Shown: positions 17,210 to 26,685 of the stretch, in pieces
How positions within the stretch are numbered: the stretch's first letter is position 1
How the letters are laid out: each line of letters starts with the position of its first letter
Assembly: GCA_002410555.1 (NCBI GenBank)
Contig: DHSR01000020.1
Coordinates: 62,001-126,000, forward strand
Direction: 5' to 3'
DNA: 64,000 nucleotides
Origin: Bacteroidales bacterium UBA5281
Lineage (GTDB): Bacteria > Bacteroidota > Bacteroidia > Bacteroidales > Lentimicrobiaceae
Made by a program: the position numbers and the translations under genes
The notes under the pieces: generated by a model
The model's database searches: none
Told to the model about the DNA's origin: nothing
Seen by the model: only the letters and a program-made list of their open reading frames with translations

Positions 17210-18466
17210 TTATGATTTTTTTGTTCGCTTGCTTCCGGGTTTTGGACCGGGTTTGCGACGTTGTTGCGGCCTTTCGGCTGATGGATCATACACAGGGCCT
17301 TCGCCCAGATCCGCCGGAGGCATTTGTTTTAGAATATTGGTATCAATCAGCTTTTCAATGCGCGAAAAGCGATATTGGTCTTCTTCATTGATAAAAGTAA
17401 TGGCAATACCGGTGCGTTCAGCACGGGCAGTGCGCCCAATACGATGAACGTAATCTTCAGCATCATGCGGAACATCATAATTTACCACCAGGCTGATGTT
17501 CTCAATGTCTATCCCTCTGGACAATACATCAGTAGCCACCAATATCTGAAGTTGCCGATTGCGGAATTTCAGCAGGGTTTGTTCCCTGGCACTCTGCTCA
17601 TGGTCCGAGTGAATATCAGCAACATTCAGTCCTGCGGCTGCCAACTCGCGATAAATGGCTTTAACCTTTATTTTTGTTGAAGCAAAAATGAGGATGCTGG
17701 GTAAATCTCTGTCGGCAATTAAGCTGATAAGAAGAGGTGTTTTTTGCTTGTCGTAGGTGTTGTAGGCTACCTGTAATATCCCTGAGGCAGGTTTTGATAA
17801 TGAGATATTGACCTCCTTAGGTTGGTTTAAAATTCTTTTGCTTAGTTCGCGGATACGTGAGGGCATGGTTGCAGAAAATAAAAACGTATTCCGCTCTGCC
17901 GGCAAGTAGCTGATTATACGCATAATATCATCGAAAAAACCCATATCCAGCATCCGGTCGGCCTCATCCAGTACCAGATGCCGGAGTTGATCAACCGGCA
18001 CGATATCCATATTCAGAAAGGAAATTAATTTGCCGGGGGTAGCTACCACAATGTCCACTCCCTGGGTAAGGGCACGTTTTTGTTGCTCCCATTCCATGCC
18101 ATCGGTACCACCGTAAACAGCTAGTGAGCTGATGTTAAGAAAGTAGCTGAAACCTTCGAGTTGCTGCGCTATTTGTAAGGCAAGTTCCCGCGTAGGAGAA
18201 ATAACGATGGTATTGATGCCTTTTACAGGATTGGTAATGATTCGATGCAAAATTGGAAGCAGATAAGCAGCCGTTTTTCCGGTACCGGTTTGCGCACAAC
18301 CTATTACATCCTGACCCTGCATGATATAAGGGATAATTTGCTGTTGTATGGGGGTAGCTTTTTCAAACCCAATGGCTTCAAGACCCTGCATAATGCCGGG
18401 ATCAAATCCAAAAGATGAAAAATTGTCATTATTCTCTGCCTGTAGAAGGGTGTCGTGCGCTGTCAT
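17210..18466 (-). CDS. DEAD-box ATP-dependent RNA helicase, RhlE-like
   Basis: RNA helicase of 418 residues. Q-motif GFEKATPIQQQ, Walker A AQTGTGKT (58-65), motif Ib TPGK, motif II DEAD (168-171), motif III SAT and motif VI HRIGRTAR are all present in two RecA domains. The basic tail (RRKPGPKPGSKRTKKS) is typical of RhlE-like proteins and probably binds RNA. Likely roles are rRNA maturation and RNA decay. It lies 4 bp upstream of the SDR gene on the same strand, so the two probably share a transcript. Confidence 0.93.
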   Translation of the reverse strand: MTAHDTLLQAENNDNFSSFGFDPGIMQGLEAIGFEKATPIQQQIIPYIMQGQDVIGCAQTGTGKTAAYLLPILHRIITNPVKGINTIVISPTRELALQIAQQLEGFSYFLNISSLAVYGGTDGMEWEQQKRALTQGVDIVVATPGKLISFLNMDIVPVDQLRHLVLDEADRMLDMGFFDDIMRIISYLPAERNTFLFSATMPSRIRELSKRILNQPKEVNISLSKPASGILQVAYNTYDKQKTPLLISLIADRDLPSILIFASTKIKVKAIYRELAAAGLNVADIHSDHEQSAREQTLLKFRNRQLQILVATDVLSRGIDIENISLVVNYDVPHDAEDYVHRIGRTARAERTGIAITFINEEDQYRFSRIEKLIDTNILKQMPPADLGEGPVYDPSAERPQQRRKPGPKPGSKRTKKS

Positions 18467-18569
18467 AAAAAAAAAGTGAAATGGTATGGTTTAAGATTAA
18501 CCATTGCTCAAAAATAAGCAAAAGATTACAATCTTCGTATATTCAATACATGCTCAAAAAAAAAGACAT

Positions 18570-18593
18570 AAAAAAAGGGGTGATTTCACCCCT
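18570..18593 (-). terminator. Intrinsic terminator after the small lipoprotein gene
   Basis: The inverted repeat AGGGGTGA/TCACCCCT (18576-18593) is followed on the minus strand by a run of T. It lies 24 bp beyond the lipoprotein stop. Confidence 0.75.
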
Positions 18594-18617
18594 CTTTATC
18601 AGATTAAAAGTCTATCA

Positions 18618-18839
18618 CTATTGTGCAGGTACTTCTTCTTCCATTATCATTGTAGTATCCATTGCAGCTGCAGCAATTGAATCCTGAATACGCATTTGCT
18701 CAGCTTCAACAAGTGAAATTGAATCAGCAATACGGATTGAATCCAGGCGGGCTTGTTCAGCTTTTTGTTCAGCACTGGGACCGCAGGCAACTAAAGTAGC
18801 CAGACCAGCTACAACTAAAATTTGTGATAAAGTTTTCAT
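18618..18839 (-). CDS. Small secreted lipoprotein of unknown function
   Basis: A 73-residue precursor with a short signal peptide and lipobox VACG (Cys at about residue 19). The mature part is mostly charged and Ala-rich (AEQKAEQARLDSIRIADSIS) and ends with an acidic tail. Such small helical lipoproteins are common in Bacteroidota envelopes; no function can be assigned. The start ATG at 18839 is set by the signal peptide and by the promoter box just upstream, which lies inside the longer open frame. Confidence 0.75.
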   Translation of the reverse strand: MKTLSQILVVAGLATLVACGPSAEQKAEQARLDSIRIADSISLVEAEQMRIQDSIAAAAMDTTMIMEEEVPAQ

Positions 18840-18864
18840 GTTTCTTTGTTTAAGGTTAACGCTG

Positions 18865-18872
18865 CAAAGATA
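18865..18872 (-). promoter_or_regulatory. Promoter -7 box for the small lipoprotein
   Basis: Minus strand TATCTTTG, exact TAnnTTTG, 25 bp before the ATG. A TTG about 21 bp further upstream may be the -33 element. Confidence 0.6.
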
Positions 18873-18896
18873 CATAAAGATTAGATTAAAAAGCAA

Positions 18897-19329
18897 GCAT
18901 TATTGAAAATTTTTTAAGGTAATTTTAATATGACTACTAAGCTTTATATCAACATGTTACGAATTATATTGGATAATTAATTAAAAATGAGATTAAAATC
19001 AGCTTATAAAACCATTAAAAAAACGTCGTATTTTTTCATAACAAACCAAATTCTACTATTTTCCATTCTCTTTATATTAGTTTGAATGATTCATAAAATT
19101 CGTGAAACAAAAGTACAGGTTAATCGCAGATTTAAGGAGAGTCAGGTTTCATTATATGGTTCAGTCCAGACTTTCTGAACCAGACCGCACATCTGTTTTG
19201 AGACAATCAAATAAAAGATGATATTAAATGATTGGAAGTTTTTCGACAGATCCTGAATAAATACACATCTTAATTTGTTAAATTGTTTCAATTCATGTAG
19301 GTTTGTGATCTGAAAGGATAGGCTTATAT
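18897..19329. other. Gene-free AT-rich stretch before rarA
   Basis: No credible gene or known RNA is visible. The only structure I see is an 8-bp inverted repeat TGGTTCAG/CTGAACCA (19157-19164 and 19175-19182) with a 10-base loop and no U-tract. Confidence 0.5.
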
Positions 19330-20604
19330 ATGCAGCAACAAATTCCTTTGGCCGAGCAATTGCGGCCAGCCAATGTCAATGATTATGTGGGGCAGGAACA
19401 TCTTCTTGGCCCCAAAGGCATATTAAGACTTGCCATTGAATCGGATAATCTGCCATCCATGATTTTCTGGGGGCCGCCTGGTGTTGGGAAAACCACTCTG
19501 GCCTATATTATTTCTCAGAAACTATCGCGTCCCTTTTATACCTTGAGTGCCATTAATTCAGGTGTAAAAGACGTAAGAGAAGTAATTGCTTCAGCCCGGG
19601 AGATGGAAACAACAGCCATATTGTTTATTGATGAAATCCATCGTTTCAGTAAGTCGCAGCAGGATTCATTATTAGGTGCGGTTGAAAAGGGCATAGTTAC
19701 CCTTATTGGTGCCACAACCGAGAATCCTTCATTTGAGGTCATCTCTCCCCTGCTCTCCCGGTGTCAGGTATACATTCTGAATCCACTGGGAGAAGCGGAA
19801 TTGCGCACCATCATTCAAAGAGCTGTAAACAAGATTTCGGAAACCAGTGGATTAAAATTACTTATCAAAGAAGATGAATCTCTCATGCGTATCTCAGGAG
19901 GGGATGCCCGCAAACTGATTAATGCCATTGAAATCATTGCAGGAGTTGCCAAGCCTGTAAATGGCGAGGTAGTGATCGATAATGCCTCCACCACGCGGAT
20001 CATACAGCAAAATTTAAGCAAATACGATAAAAAGGGCGAGATGCATTACGATATCATCTCCGCCTTTATCAAATCCATGCGTGGCAGCGACCCCAATGCA
20101 GCAGTATATTGGCTGGCCCGAATGATTGAATCGGGTGAAGATCCTCTTTTTATTGCCCGCAGAATGCTGATACTGGCCGCTGAAGACATCGGCAATGCCA
20201 ATCCCAATGCGTTGTTGCTGGCAAACGCCTGTTTTGACGCTGTGCATAAAACCGGTTATCCAGAATGCCGGATCATCCTTTCGCAATGTGCCGTTTACCT
20301 GGCAACTTCGGCAAAAAGTAATGCAAGTTATATGGCCATAGAACAGGCAATGGAAATGGTGCGTAAAAAAGGAGACCTGCCCGTGCCTTTATCATTGCGC
20401 AATGCACCCACCCGCTTAATGAAAGAAATAGGCTATGGTGCTAATTACAAATATGCCCATAGCTATCAGGAGAATTTCGTTGAAATGGACTTCCTGCCAC
20501 AGGCCATCACCGGTACCCGGTTTTACAATCCCGGCAACAATGCAAGGGAAGAAGAAACGAGAAAATTCCTGAAACTCAGGTGGAAAGATAGATATAACTA
20601 CTAA
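19330..20604 (+). CDS. rarA: Replication-associated recombination protein A (MgsA/RarA)
   Basis: AAA+ ATPase of 424 residues that acts at stalled replication forks. The Walker A motif is GPPGVGKT (48-55), Walker B contains ILFIDEIHRF, and sensor 1 is GATTENPSF. The second half holds the RarA-specific helical tetramerisation region (YWLARMIESGEDPLFIARR, AAEDIGNANPNAL). Length and motifs fit the family. It is followed after 11 bp by kdsA on the same strand. Confidence 0.95.
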   Translation: MQQQIPLAEQLRPANVNDYVGQEHLLGPKGILRLAIESDNLPSMIFWGPPGVGKTTLAYIISQKLSRPFYTLSAINSGVKDVREVIASAREMETTAILFIDEIHRFSKSQQDSLLGAVEKGIVTLIGATTENPSFEVISPLLSRCQVYILNPLGEAELRTIIQRAVNKISETSGLKLLIKEDESLMRISGGDARKLINAIEIIAGVAKPVNGEVVIDNASTTRIIQQNLSKYDKKGEMHYDIISAFIKSMRGSDPNAAVYWLARMIESGEDPLFIARRMLILAAEDIGNANPNALLLANACFDAVHKTGYPECRIILSQCAVYLATSAKSNASYMAIEQAMEMVRKKGDLPVPLSLRNAPTRLMKEIGYGANYKYAHSYQENFVEMDFLPQAITGTRFYNPGNNAREEETRKFLKLRWKDRYNY

Positions 20605-20615
20605 ACAACAACCTT

Positions 20616-21449
20616 ATGAACGTGCAGACAACTCCGGCCATACCCGGCATCAATGCCAACCCCAACCGTAATTTTTTTCTTTTTGCGGGGCCTTGTGTGG
20701 TCGAAAATGAAACCATGCCCCTGGAAATCGCCACCGAAATTTTAAAAATTACGACTGAGCTAAACATTCCTTTTGTCTTTAAGGCTTCCTACCGCAAGGC
20801 AAACAGGTCTAAAAGCAGTTCTTTCAGCGGTATAGGGGATGAAAAAGCGCTCTCGGTGCTGGCGGATGTTAAGGATATGCTGGGCATTCCTTTGGTTACC
20901 GACATACATTCTGCGGCAGAAGCTGCTTTTGCGGCACAATATGTAGATGTTTTGCAAATACCTGCTTTTCTGTGCCGTCAAACTGATTTGTTGGAAGCGG
21001 CTGCAGCGACAGGCAAGTGGATAAATATCAAAAAAGGACAATTTCTGTCTCCTGAATCTATGGTATTTGCAGTAAATAAAGTTATGGAAGCAGGGAACCA
21101 TCAGGTACTTGTCACCGATAGGGGAACGATGTTCGGCTATCAGGATCTGGTAGTTGATATGCGTGGCATCCCTGCCATGCAGGCTTTTAAAGTACCGGTA
21201 ATTCTGGATATAACCCACAGTCTGCAGCAACCCAACCAGGCCGAAGGGGTAAGTGGCGGTAAACCTGAACTGATAAGTACCATTGCCCGGGCCGGCATAG
21301 CTGCAGGCGCTGATGGTATCTTTCTGGAAACCCACCCAAACCCAGCAGAGGCCAAATCGGATGGTGCCAATATGCTGCATCTTAAAAACCTGAAAAAACT
21401 GCTCACTGACCTGGTAAGCATCCGGCAGGCTTATCTTACTACACTATAA
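20616..21449 (+). CDS. kdsA: 3-deoxy-8-phosphooctulonate synthase (KDO-8-P synthase)
   Basis: Condenses phosphoenolpyruvate with D-arabinose 5-phosphate to KDO 8-phosphate, the committed step to the KDO of lipopolysaccharide. Length 277 fits. Characteristic segments: FLFAGPCVVE, FKASYRKANRSK, IPAFLCRQTDLL, NIKKGQFLSP, and DITHSLQQPN with the HPNPAEAKSDGANML end. It probably shares a transcript with rarA. Its presence shows the organism makes LPS with KDO. Confidence 0.96.
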   Translation: MNVQTTPAIPGINANPNRNFFLFAGPCVVENETMPLEIATEILKITTELNIPFVFKASYRKANRSKSSSFSGIGDEKALSVLADVKDMLGIPLVTDIHSAAEAAFAAQYVDVLQIPAFLCRQTDLLEAAAATGKWINIKKGQFLSPESMVFAVNKVMEAGNHQVLVTDRGTMFGYQDLVVDMRGIPAMQAFKVPVILDITHSLQQPNQAEGVSGGKPELISTIARAGIAAGADGIFLETHPNPAEAKSDGANMLHLKNLKKLLTDLVSIRQAYLTTL

Positions 21450-21450
21450 T

Positions 21451-22047
21451 TCATCTCATTACCCCGGGGAAGATCAATAAAGTGAGTGCATTAAAAAATA
21501 CGTTGAGCAAAAACATAATTCCTGATACACTGATTAAAAAGATAATGATAAATGCAGGTTGTTTGTCCGGGATGGTCTGCAGCAGTACAGGAAGACCTTT
21601 TCCAAAAAGCACCAAACCATAAGCACCCGGCAGGAGTGCAATCAGGAGAATGGGATTTAGATTGGCTACCATATACATCAGCAAAAGTGGGGTGAAGGAA
21701 TAAATTACCAGCTTAAGTGAACGGGCATAATTACGTGTCGATCTGAATTTCCGGGCCATTCCGGTAATAAAATAAGCACTCACTACTATGGTAAGCAATT
21801 GAATGATGCTAAAAAATACAGCCTGAGTCAAAGGGAAAGAAAAACGGTAAGCATCAATGTCTAACTGTTTTTGAACATAAAAAAAACTACCCAAAAATTT
21901 TGCGATAGCCCCCGGAAGGATTAGCCGGAATGCATAATGATACAAATCTTCCCTGGCAGTTCTATCCTCCAGACTGATAACTTTCCATTCATAAGCCGGG
22001 AATAGCAACAGGTTTCTGATCCGTTCAAGGAAAGCATTAAAATTCAT
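21451..22047 (-). CDS. Yip1-family membrane protein
   Basis: A 198-residue inner-membrane protein with about five hydrophobic segments after an amphipathic N terminus (MNFNAFLERIRNLLLFP). The pattern FPAYEWKVIS followed by several membrane spans is typical of bacterial Yip1/YIPF-domain proteins, whose role is unknown. It lies 24 bp downstream of the DUF4831 gene on the same strand and converges with kdsA. Confidence 0.75.
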   Translation of the reverse strand: MNFNAFLERIRNLLLFPAYEWKVISLEDRTAREDLYHYAFRLILPGAIAKFLGSFFYVQKQLDIDAYRFSFPLTQAVFFSIIQLLTIVVSAYFITGMARKFRSTRNYARSLKLVIYSFTPLLLMYMVANLNPILLIALLPGAYGLVLFGKGLPVLLQTIPDKQPAFIIIFLISVSGIMFLLNVFFNALTLLIFPGVMR

Positions 22048-22071
22048 AATCAGCGGGCTTGTAAATAATAG

Positions 22072-23235
22072 TTAATTCACAGAAATCATGATTAAAGCTC
22101 CGCTTAACGGATGAAATTTTATGCCCGTGAGTCCGTTTGCCGGAAGAAAGGTTACGCGACCCATTTGACTGATGGGTGCATGCAGGCCGGCGATTTCGCG
22201 CGCACCCTGTGTCAGCGTAATCCGGCTTTGTTGTGGTATGCGATAATAAATACCTGCTTGTTTGCGACCGGTATTGGCCCTTTTGTCGAGAAATTGATTC
22301 AGAAATGCCGGATCACCTTCAGCCACAATCTTTACACTAAGCGGCTCACCCTTGTAACTGCTTTTATTGTGCAAACCAGTCTCGGGTGAAAACCGGCATA
22401 TGGTCTCAAAAGTACCTTCCGGTAAAGATGAAGGAACAACATAAAAAGTATGATACTCATAAGTTTTTACCAGCTTACCTTTAAATAAATCGAGATACTC
22501 ATTCTTAAGCGAGTCAAGACGGTTGAGCATAAAGTTCAGTGCATCCCGCGAATAATTAATTTCCTGATAGCCTGTCAGCAGATTGAATTTATTTTCTTCA
22601 ATTTTCCGGATCAATTCCGCTGCTTCTTTGGCTTGTTGCTCCGTTGATTTCTCAGATACACTTCTTCGCACAAAACGTTCCTCAATGGTGGTGGTATCTA
22701 CACTGATGCGGCGAATGATGGTGTCTGTTTTTTCTGTCATGGATGGTTGTAACTGTTCAATAAAATCCGCCGACCGCTGCATACCGGACTTCGAAATGTC
22801 CACAGGTCCGCTTGCACTAAACTGCATCCCATTAAGCAGTCCCTGTTCATCCAATTGAAGCGTTAAAGGAGGCAATGACTTTGTTTTTGATGGAAATTCT
22901 ATGAAATATAACTGGTCGGGATCACGTTCAGCAAGGAGGGTCATATTTACCTGTTCAATTTCGTAGCTTGATCCGGTCACGGTAACCACACTATTCAAAC
23001 CAAGATATTTTCGTGCATAATCGGCATACGGGCCTTTATAACGCGCGCTTTTTTCAATGGTAACATCTACTCTGAGAACATTTCGTGATAAGGCATAAAA
23101 TATCCCATCCGCTTTTGGATCCGGCTGGCCTTTAATCACTGATACCGTGTTAAACTGAGCACTGGATTGGAAAGAAATGAGCAAGCCGGTCAATACGAAG
23201 GTACCTGCTGTCAATAGGTTAATGTAACGCTTCAT
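22072..23235 (-). CDS. DUF4831 family secreted protein
   Basis: A 387-residue periplasmic or outer-membrane-associated protein with a signal peptide (MKRYINLLTAGTFVLTG..., cleavage near SSAQ). The body matches the Bacteroidota-specific DUF4831 family (GIFYALSRNVLRVDVTIE, YLGLNSVVT, LTGYQEINYSRDALNFML). Function unknown. The ATG at 23235 is chosen because the longer open frame would begin with TTG. It is upstream of the Yip1 gene in a likely two-gene unit. Confidence 0.8.
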   Translation of the reverse strand: MKRYINLLTAGTFVLTGLLISFQSSAQFNTVSVIKGQPDPKADGIFYALSRNVLRVDVTIEKSARYKGPYADYARKYLGLNSVVTVTGSSYEIEQVNMTLLAERDPDQLYFIEFPSKTKSLPPLTLQLDEQGLLNGMQFSASGPVDISKSGMQRSADFIEQLQPSMTEKTDTIIRRISVDTTTIEERFVRRSVSEKSTEQQAKEAAELIRKIEENKFNLLTGYQEINYSRDALNFMLNRLDSLKNEYLDLFKGKLVKTYEYHTFYVVPSSLPEGTFETICRFSPETGLHNKSSYKGEPLSVKIVAEGDPAFLNQFLDKRANTGRKQAGIYYRIPQQSRITLTQGAREIAGLHAPISQMGRVTFLPANGLTGIKFHPLSGALIMISVN

Positions 23236-23394
23236 AGATTTCAGATTTTGCTTCAAAATTAGTCTATTTTTTCAATAGCACCGGCAAACTTCACATGAGA
23301 TAATCAATAAATGAAGAATAAGCAGTATAATCCTCATTTGCAAAACCGAATTTATTTACTTCGCCATGCTTAACCGAATAGTTGTATATTTGGC

Positions 23395-23402
23395 TTTTAA
23401 TT
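23395..23402 (+). promoter_or_regulatory. Promoter -7 box for the DUF2061 gene
   Basis: Exact TAnnTTTG match (TATATTTG), 11 bp before the ATG at 23414. It rules out the earlier ATG at 23366 as the main start. Confidence 0.55.
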
Positions 23403-23413
23403 CTCGATCATTT

Positions 23414-23761
23414 ATGGCCAATATTTATGCAAAAAAGCGTGATCCTGATGCTGAAGTAAACGAGAAAATATACAGGGATAGTCCGCAACGCAGCCTCATT
23501 AAAGCACTTACGTATCGCATTGCCGCATCATCATTGATGTTTATTGTCTTTTTTATCATATTCCGCAGTACCACCCAGCGCAATATGTACGAGAGTCTGA
23601 GCGATGCAAGTATCATCAGTGTTATTGATTTTACGGTAAAGCTTGCCATTTATTATTTCCACGAAAGGATTTGGTCGGGAATAAAATGGGGCAAATACTG
23701 GAAACGTAACTATTGGACCCGTCGGGCCTGGAAACGGGCCTATCGTAAGGCGCATAGATAA
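23414..23761 (+). CDS. DUF2061 family small membrane protein
   Basis: A 115-residue protein with two membrane segments (RIAASSLMFIVFFIIFRS and a second hydrophobic helix SVIDFTVKLAIYYFHE). The core motif SLIKALTYRI...YYFHERIWSGIKWGK is that of DUF2061, found alone or near sulfate-assimilation genes in other bacteria. The C-terminal tail is strongly basic (WKRNYWTRRAWKRAYRKAHR). Function unknown. The start is set by the promoter box just upstream. Confidence 0.8.
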   Translation: MANIYAKKRDPDAEVNEKIYRDSPQRSLIKALTYRIAASSLMFIVFFIIFRSTTQRNMYESLSDASIISVIDFTVKLAIYYFHERIWSGIKWGKYWKRNYWTRRAWKRAYRKAHR

Positions 23762-24024
23762 TAACGGGTGAGGTTGCTTTTTATACCGTGTGTAGTCGGT
23801 TTATCATTGATAAATGACTTATTTTCAGATGTAAGTTGAACAACCGCTTAACAACATACTTAAAACTAAAATATTAATACCTCCCCTCATCAGTTTTATT
23901 TATTTTAAGGCATTACGTTTATCGGTATAAGAAGTTGCCAAATAGGGGCGATATTCCATTCGGATGCTACAAAAGCTATTGTAAGCTATAACCTTTTAAT
24001 ACCCTAATAACCATGCAGTTAAAA

Positions 24025-24903
24025 TTATAATCCTATCGTGAATTCATAAAGTCTATTTACTTGAGTACCTAAAAAACTGTCAGGTGTTAGCTTAGGCATA
24101 TTTAAAATATTGTATTTTATTTCAGATTTTATTTCATCCCGTAAAGTACCATCCATAATGTCGAATGGATTATCAAGAATGTAACAATTATAGATTTGCC
24201 CCTCTGAATTAACTAATAATTGCACCTTAAAGTATCTATCCCGATAAGATAAGTTGCCAAAATCATACTTATTATTCAAATATCTAGTTAAGAACTCTTC
24301 AAAATAATCAATCCTTTTTTTATTATTTTCTTCAAACGTTGAGGAAAATATAAAACTGTAAAACCTGATTGAATCTATAATAATTGAAAGTGCATAAATA
24401 TCAACACCTTTGGGTTTAAAAATATCTGCTCCTAGTGCTTGAGTACTATAATGGTTCTTTTTATGGGTAACTATGTAAATACTCGAATCAAATTTGGGCT
24501 CAATATATTCTTCAAAATATTTGTATTCCTTTGGATTATATATTTTTTGGAATTTTTTATCAAAATATATGGTATCCACTTTATTTAAACAAATTTTATA
24601 ATATTTCTCCTTAGATTCTGAGTCAAAGAAAAGGTTACCTGCAATTTTTAAATCTTGACATGCAGTACAAGTATCTAACAACATCAATCTCGTCATGGCA
24701 TGATTAAAGAGACCATCTTTTGTTGCTTCAAGCTTTAATGATTTATAAAATAAAGAATCCGCTAACTTAATATTGTTCATATTACAGGCTATAATGCCCT
24801 GATTATAATACTCCAATGCATCTTTATTGGTGTATTTTGAGCTTTTCTGTCCATAAGATAATAACGAAATCAACGATAATATTCCTACAACAAATGTTCT
24901 CAT
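24025..24903 (-). CDS. Hypothetical secreted protein with TPR-like and TonB-C-like regions
   Basis: A 292-residue protein with a signal peptide (MRTFVVGILSLISLLSYGQ). Residues about 28-70 resemble a tetratricopeptide-type helical pair (ALEYYNQGIIACNMNNIKLADSLFYKSLKLE). The last 75 residues (VNSEGQIYNCYILDNP ... LNMPKLTPDSFLGTQVNRLYEF) resemble the TonB C-terminal fold seen in many Bacteroidota periplasmic proteins. Function unknown. It is the first gene of an AT-rich, Lys/Asn-rich island unlike the flanking chromosome. A repeat copy lies just 26 bp upstream of its start. Confidence 0.7.
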   Translation of the reverse strand: MRTFVVGILSLISLLSYGQKSSKYTNKDALEYYNQGIIACNMNNIKLADSLFYKSLKLEATKDGLFNHAMTRLMLLDTCTACQDLKIAGNLFFDSESKEKYYKICLNKVDTIYFDKKFQKIYNPKEYKYFEEYIEPKFDSSIYIVTHKKNHYSTQALGADIFKPKGVDIYALSIIIDSIRFYSFIFSSTFEENNKKRIDYFEEFLTRYLNNKYDFGNLSYRDRYFKVQLLVNSEGQIYNCYILDNPFDIMDGTLRDEIKSEIKYNILNMPKLTPDSFLGTQVNRLYEFTIGL

Positions 24904-24929
24904 AAATAATCATTATTTAACTGTTGTTT

Positions 24930-25200
24930 AACGATTAACTAACCTCAAATTCGCGTATATATCCGGCTTATGTATAGCCTCGTGCGGCTTAAATTCAGGT
25001 CGGATACCTTATACAAATATAAGAAAGAATTGAATATCCAACTTAGCCAGCATGCTTATTATTTACTCGAAAGGATTAAAAAACGCAAACCAGTGCGAAT
25101 ATATCCAACTCTCAGGATAGGAACGAGAAAGTCTGCCCCAAAACCATCTAACCCATAGGAAAGGGATGGGCACTGCGTGCCAAATGAAGTCTTATTTATT
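24930..25200. repeat. Island repeat, copy 1 (about 271 bp)
   Basis: Matches copy 2 at 26686-26955. The last 168 bp (25033-25200 against 26788-26955) differ at only two positions, both T/C. A 24-bp block (24955-24978 against 26711-26734) differs at two positions, and both copies begin with AACGATT. The middle has diverged but spacing is kept to one base. The rest of the gene-free stretch to 25409 holds no gene; a TAACGG-type motif near 25255 may start a further diverged repeat. Confidence 0.85.
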
Positions 25201-25409
25201 ATGTTAATTCAAATAAGGTTCAATCCGGGTTTTGCAGACCTATTGTGCTATCGGCTAACGGATGTGTGTGTGACTAATTTGAGAGTTCGGGCTGGATTTA
25301 TCCCACATTAGAAAATTTCCTGCGTGCCGACCCGCCTACCTAACTCATTCATCTCAAATTGGTTACCCCTCTCATTGGCGGTAGTTCTTTCTTTCGATTA
25401 ATTTGATTC

Positions 25410-26180
25410 TTAATTCAACGTGAATTCGGAAAGACAAAGTTCTTTCTTACTCCAAGGAATGTTTTTTACCCCATAATTCTCTAATGCATATATTATATCT
25501 TTTGAAACTTCTTTTTCTATATCATTATATACAACATAATTTTGTGTTTTAGTTTCTCTCAATTGATTGATGTCATTGAATGCCATAATCGAGGATAGTA
25601 CAGTATCCTTTTTAGCATTATTAATTGTTTTAATTAAACGCTCTGGCTTATTTTTTGATTGAGGTATTAAAAAATCAATGTTATGGTCAAATCCACTTTT
25701 ACCAGTTAATTTTATATCTTTCGAAAAGATTATTCCACTACTTCTAAAAAAGAGTTCAACATCTTCTTTAAATAATGAATAAACAGTCTCTTGTGCAAGA
25801 TTAAACATATCATTAACTGCTAATATTGCTTGTAATAGATAATGTTTCTTTTGACCAATATTATTATATGTAGCATCTACAAAGAGTTCGTCACTATTAC
25901 CCACTTTTACTCCAAACCCATTTAATGCGGTTTTTAAAATGCTATCTCTTTTTGGTGTGTTAATCTCAAAGCCTGACATTCTTAAATCAGAGATAGTATA
26001 ACCATTATCAGTTAATTTTAGGTTTTTTTCATTTTTGATTAAATAAATATCAAGATGGTCATTATGTCTGTCTAGAAAAGGGGTAGAAATTGAACAAATT
26101 TTACCTTCTTCAACGCTTTTGACTATAGTGTTGTCCTTAATCCACCTTAGATACTCGGTAATAACTTGTTGACATTCCAT
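25410..26180 (-). CDS. DUF1828/DUF1829-type protein
   Basis: A 256-residue cytoplasmic protein. The N-terminal half (STPFLDRHNDHLDIYLIK, KLTDNGYTISDL) matches my memory of DUF1828 and the C-terminal half (FDHNIDFLIP, VVYNDIE) of DUF1829. Neither family has an established activity, and no nuclease or nucleotidyltransferase motif can be pointed to. It follows the 145-residue gene after 2 bp, so the pair is co-translated. Its bases are AT-rich, like the rest of the island. A toxin-antitoxin or defence role is possible but not shown. Confidence 0.7.
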   Translation of the reverse strand: MECQQVITEYLRWIKDNTIVKSVEEGKICSISTPFLDRHNDHLDIYLIKNEKNLKLTDNGYTISDLRMSGFEINTPKRDSILKTALNGFGVKVGNSDELFVDATYNNIGQKKHYLLQAILAVNDMFNLAQETVYSLFKEDVELFFRSSGIIFSKDIKLTGKSGFDHNIDFLIPQSKNKPERLIKTINNAKKDTVLSSIMAFNDINQLRETKTQNYVVYNDIEKEVSKDIIYALENYGVKNIPWSKKELCLSEFTLN

Positions 26181-26182
26181 CT

Positions 26183-26620
26183 TTAAAACATTGGTATTTC
26201 AATAGTTGGTACTCTTTTAATATTACAAAAATACAATATTTTAGTGAATACTCTTTCTATTGAGTCTGTTTCTTCTATTCCAATAACAGAAACTGGGTAT
26301 GCAAACTTATCATTAAAACCTTCTTTGTAAAGGTGAATATGTTGACCTTCAAATTTTTCTCCATCAGGGTTTGTGTGTCTACCACCATTGTCATAACGAA
26401 GCATTATAATGGTTTGTCTGTAGCGCTTGTTTACAGTATATTTTAAGATTTCAATACTCCCCCGATAAAAATCTATGAGAAAAATATCTTTACTTGACAA
26501 TGAATTTATTTGTCTAGTCCAATGAATTGGTGCGGGACCAAGTTCAATTGGCGTTGATGAATCATCAAAAACCTTTTCTTGACTCATTAAAAAGTCATAT
26601 TCACTTTGAGTAATCCCCAT
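26183..26620 (-). CDS. Hypothetical protein paired with the DUF1828 gene (DUF6978-like)
   Basis: A 145-residue soluble protein. Visible features are HWTRQINSLSSKDIFLIDFYRG, in two parts, then TIIMLRYDNGGRHTNPDG and GQHIHLYKEGF. The RYD...H...H pattern and the pairing with DUF1828 resemble what I recall as DUF6978, but this is uncertain. It is the first gene of the pair, 2 bp upstream of the DUF1828 gene, with repeat copy 2 in the region upstream of its ATG. Confidence 0.6.
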   Translation of the reverse strand: MGITQSEYDFLMSQEKVFDDSSTPIELGPAPIHWTRQINSLSSKDIFLIDFYRGSIEILKYTVNKRYRQTIIMLRYDNGGRHTNPDGEKFEGQHIHLYKEGFNDKFAYPVSVIGIEETDSIERVFTKILYFCNIKRVPTIEIPMF

Positions 26621-26685
26621 AGTTTTTGATTTTAAATATAATTCAATTGTTCAGATTTTTTAGGCTTTGATTCAGAATTACTGCC

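Noticed and set aside
19157..19182. Inverted repeat TGGTTCAG/CTGAACCA as a terminator or operator
   Set aside because: No U-tract, no adjacent regulator, and it lies about 150 bp from the nearest start; too little to name a function.
20760..21380. 206-aa minus-strand frame opposite kdsA
   Set aside because: Antisense shadow of a clear kdsA; sequence lacks any domain pattern.
24970..25158. Plus-strand 62-aa frame MYSLVRLKFRS...
   Set aside because: Lies entirely inside the repeat copy, and the corresponding stretch of copy 2 does not keep a comparable start; likely a chance frame.
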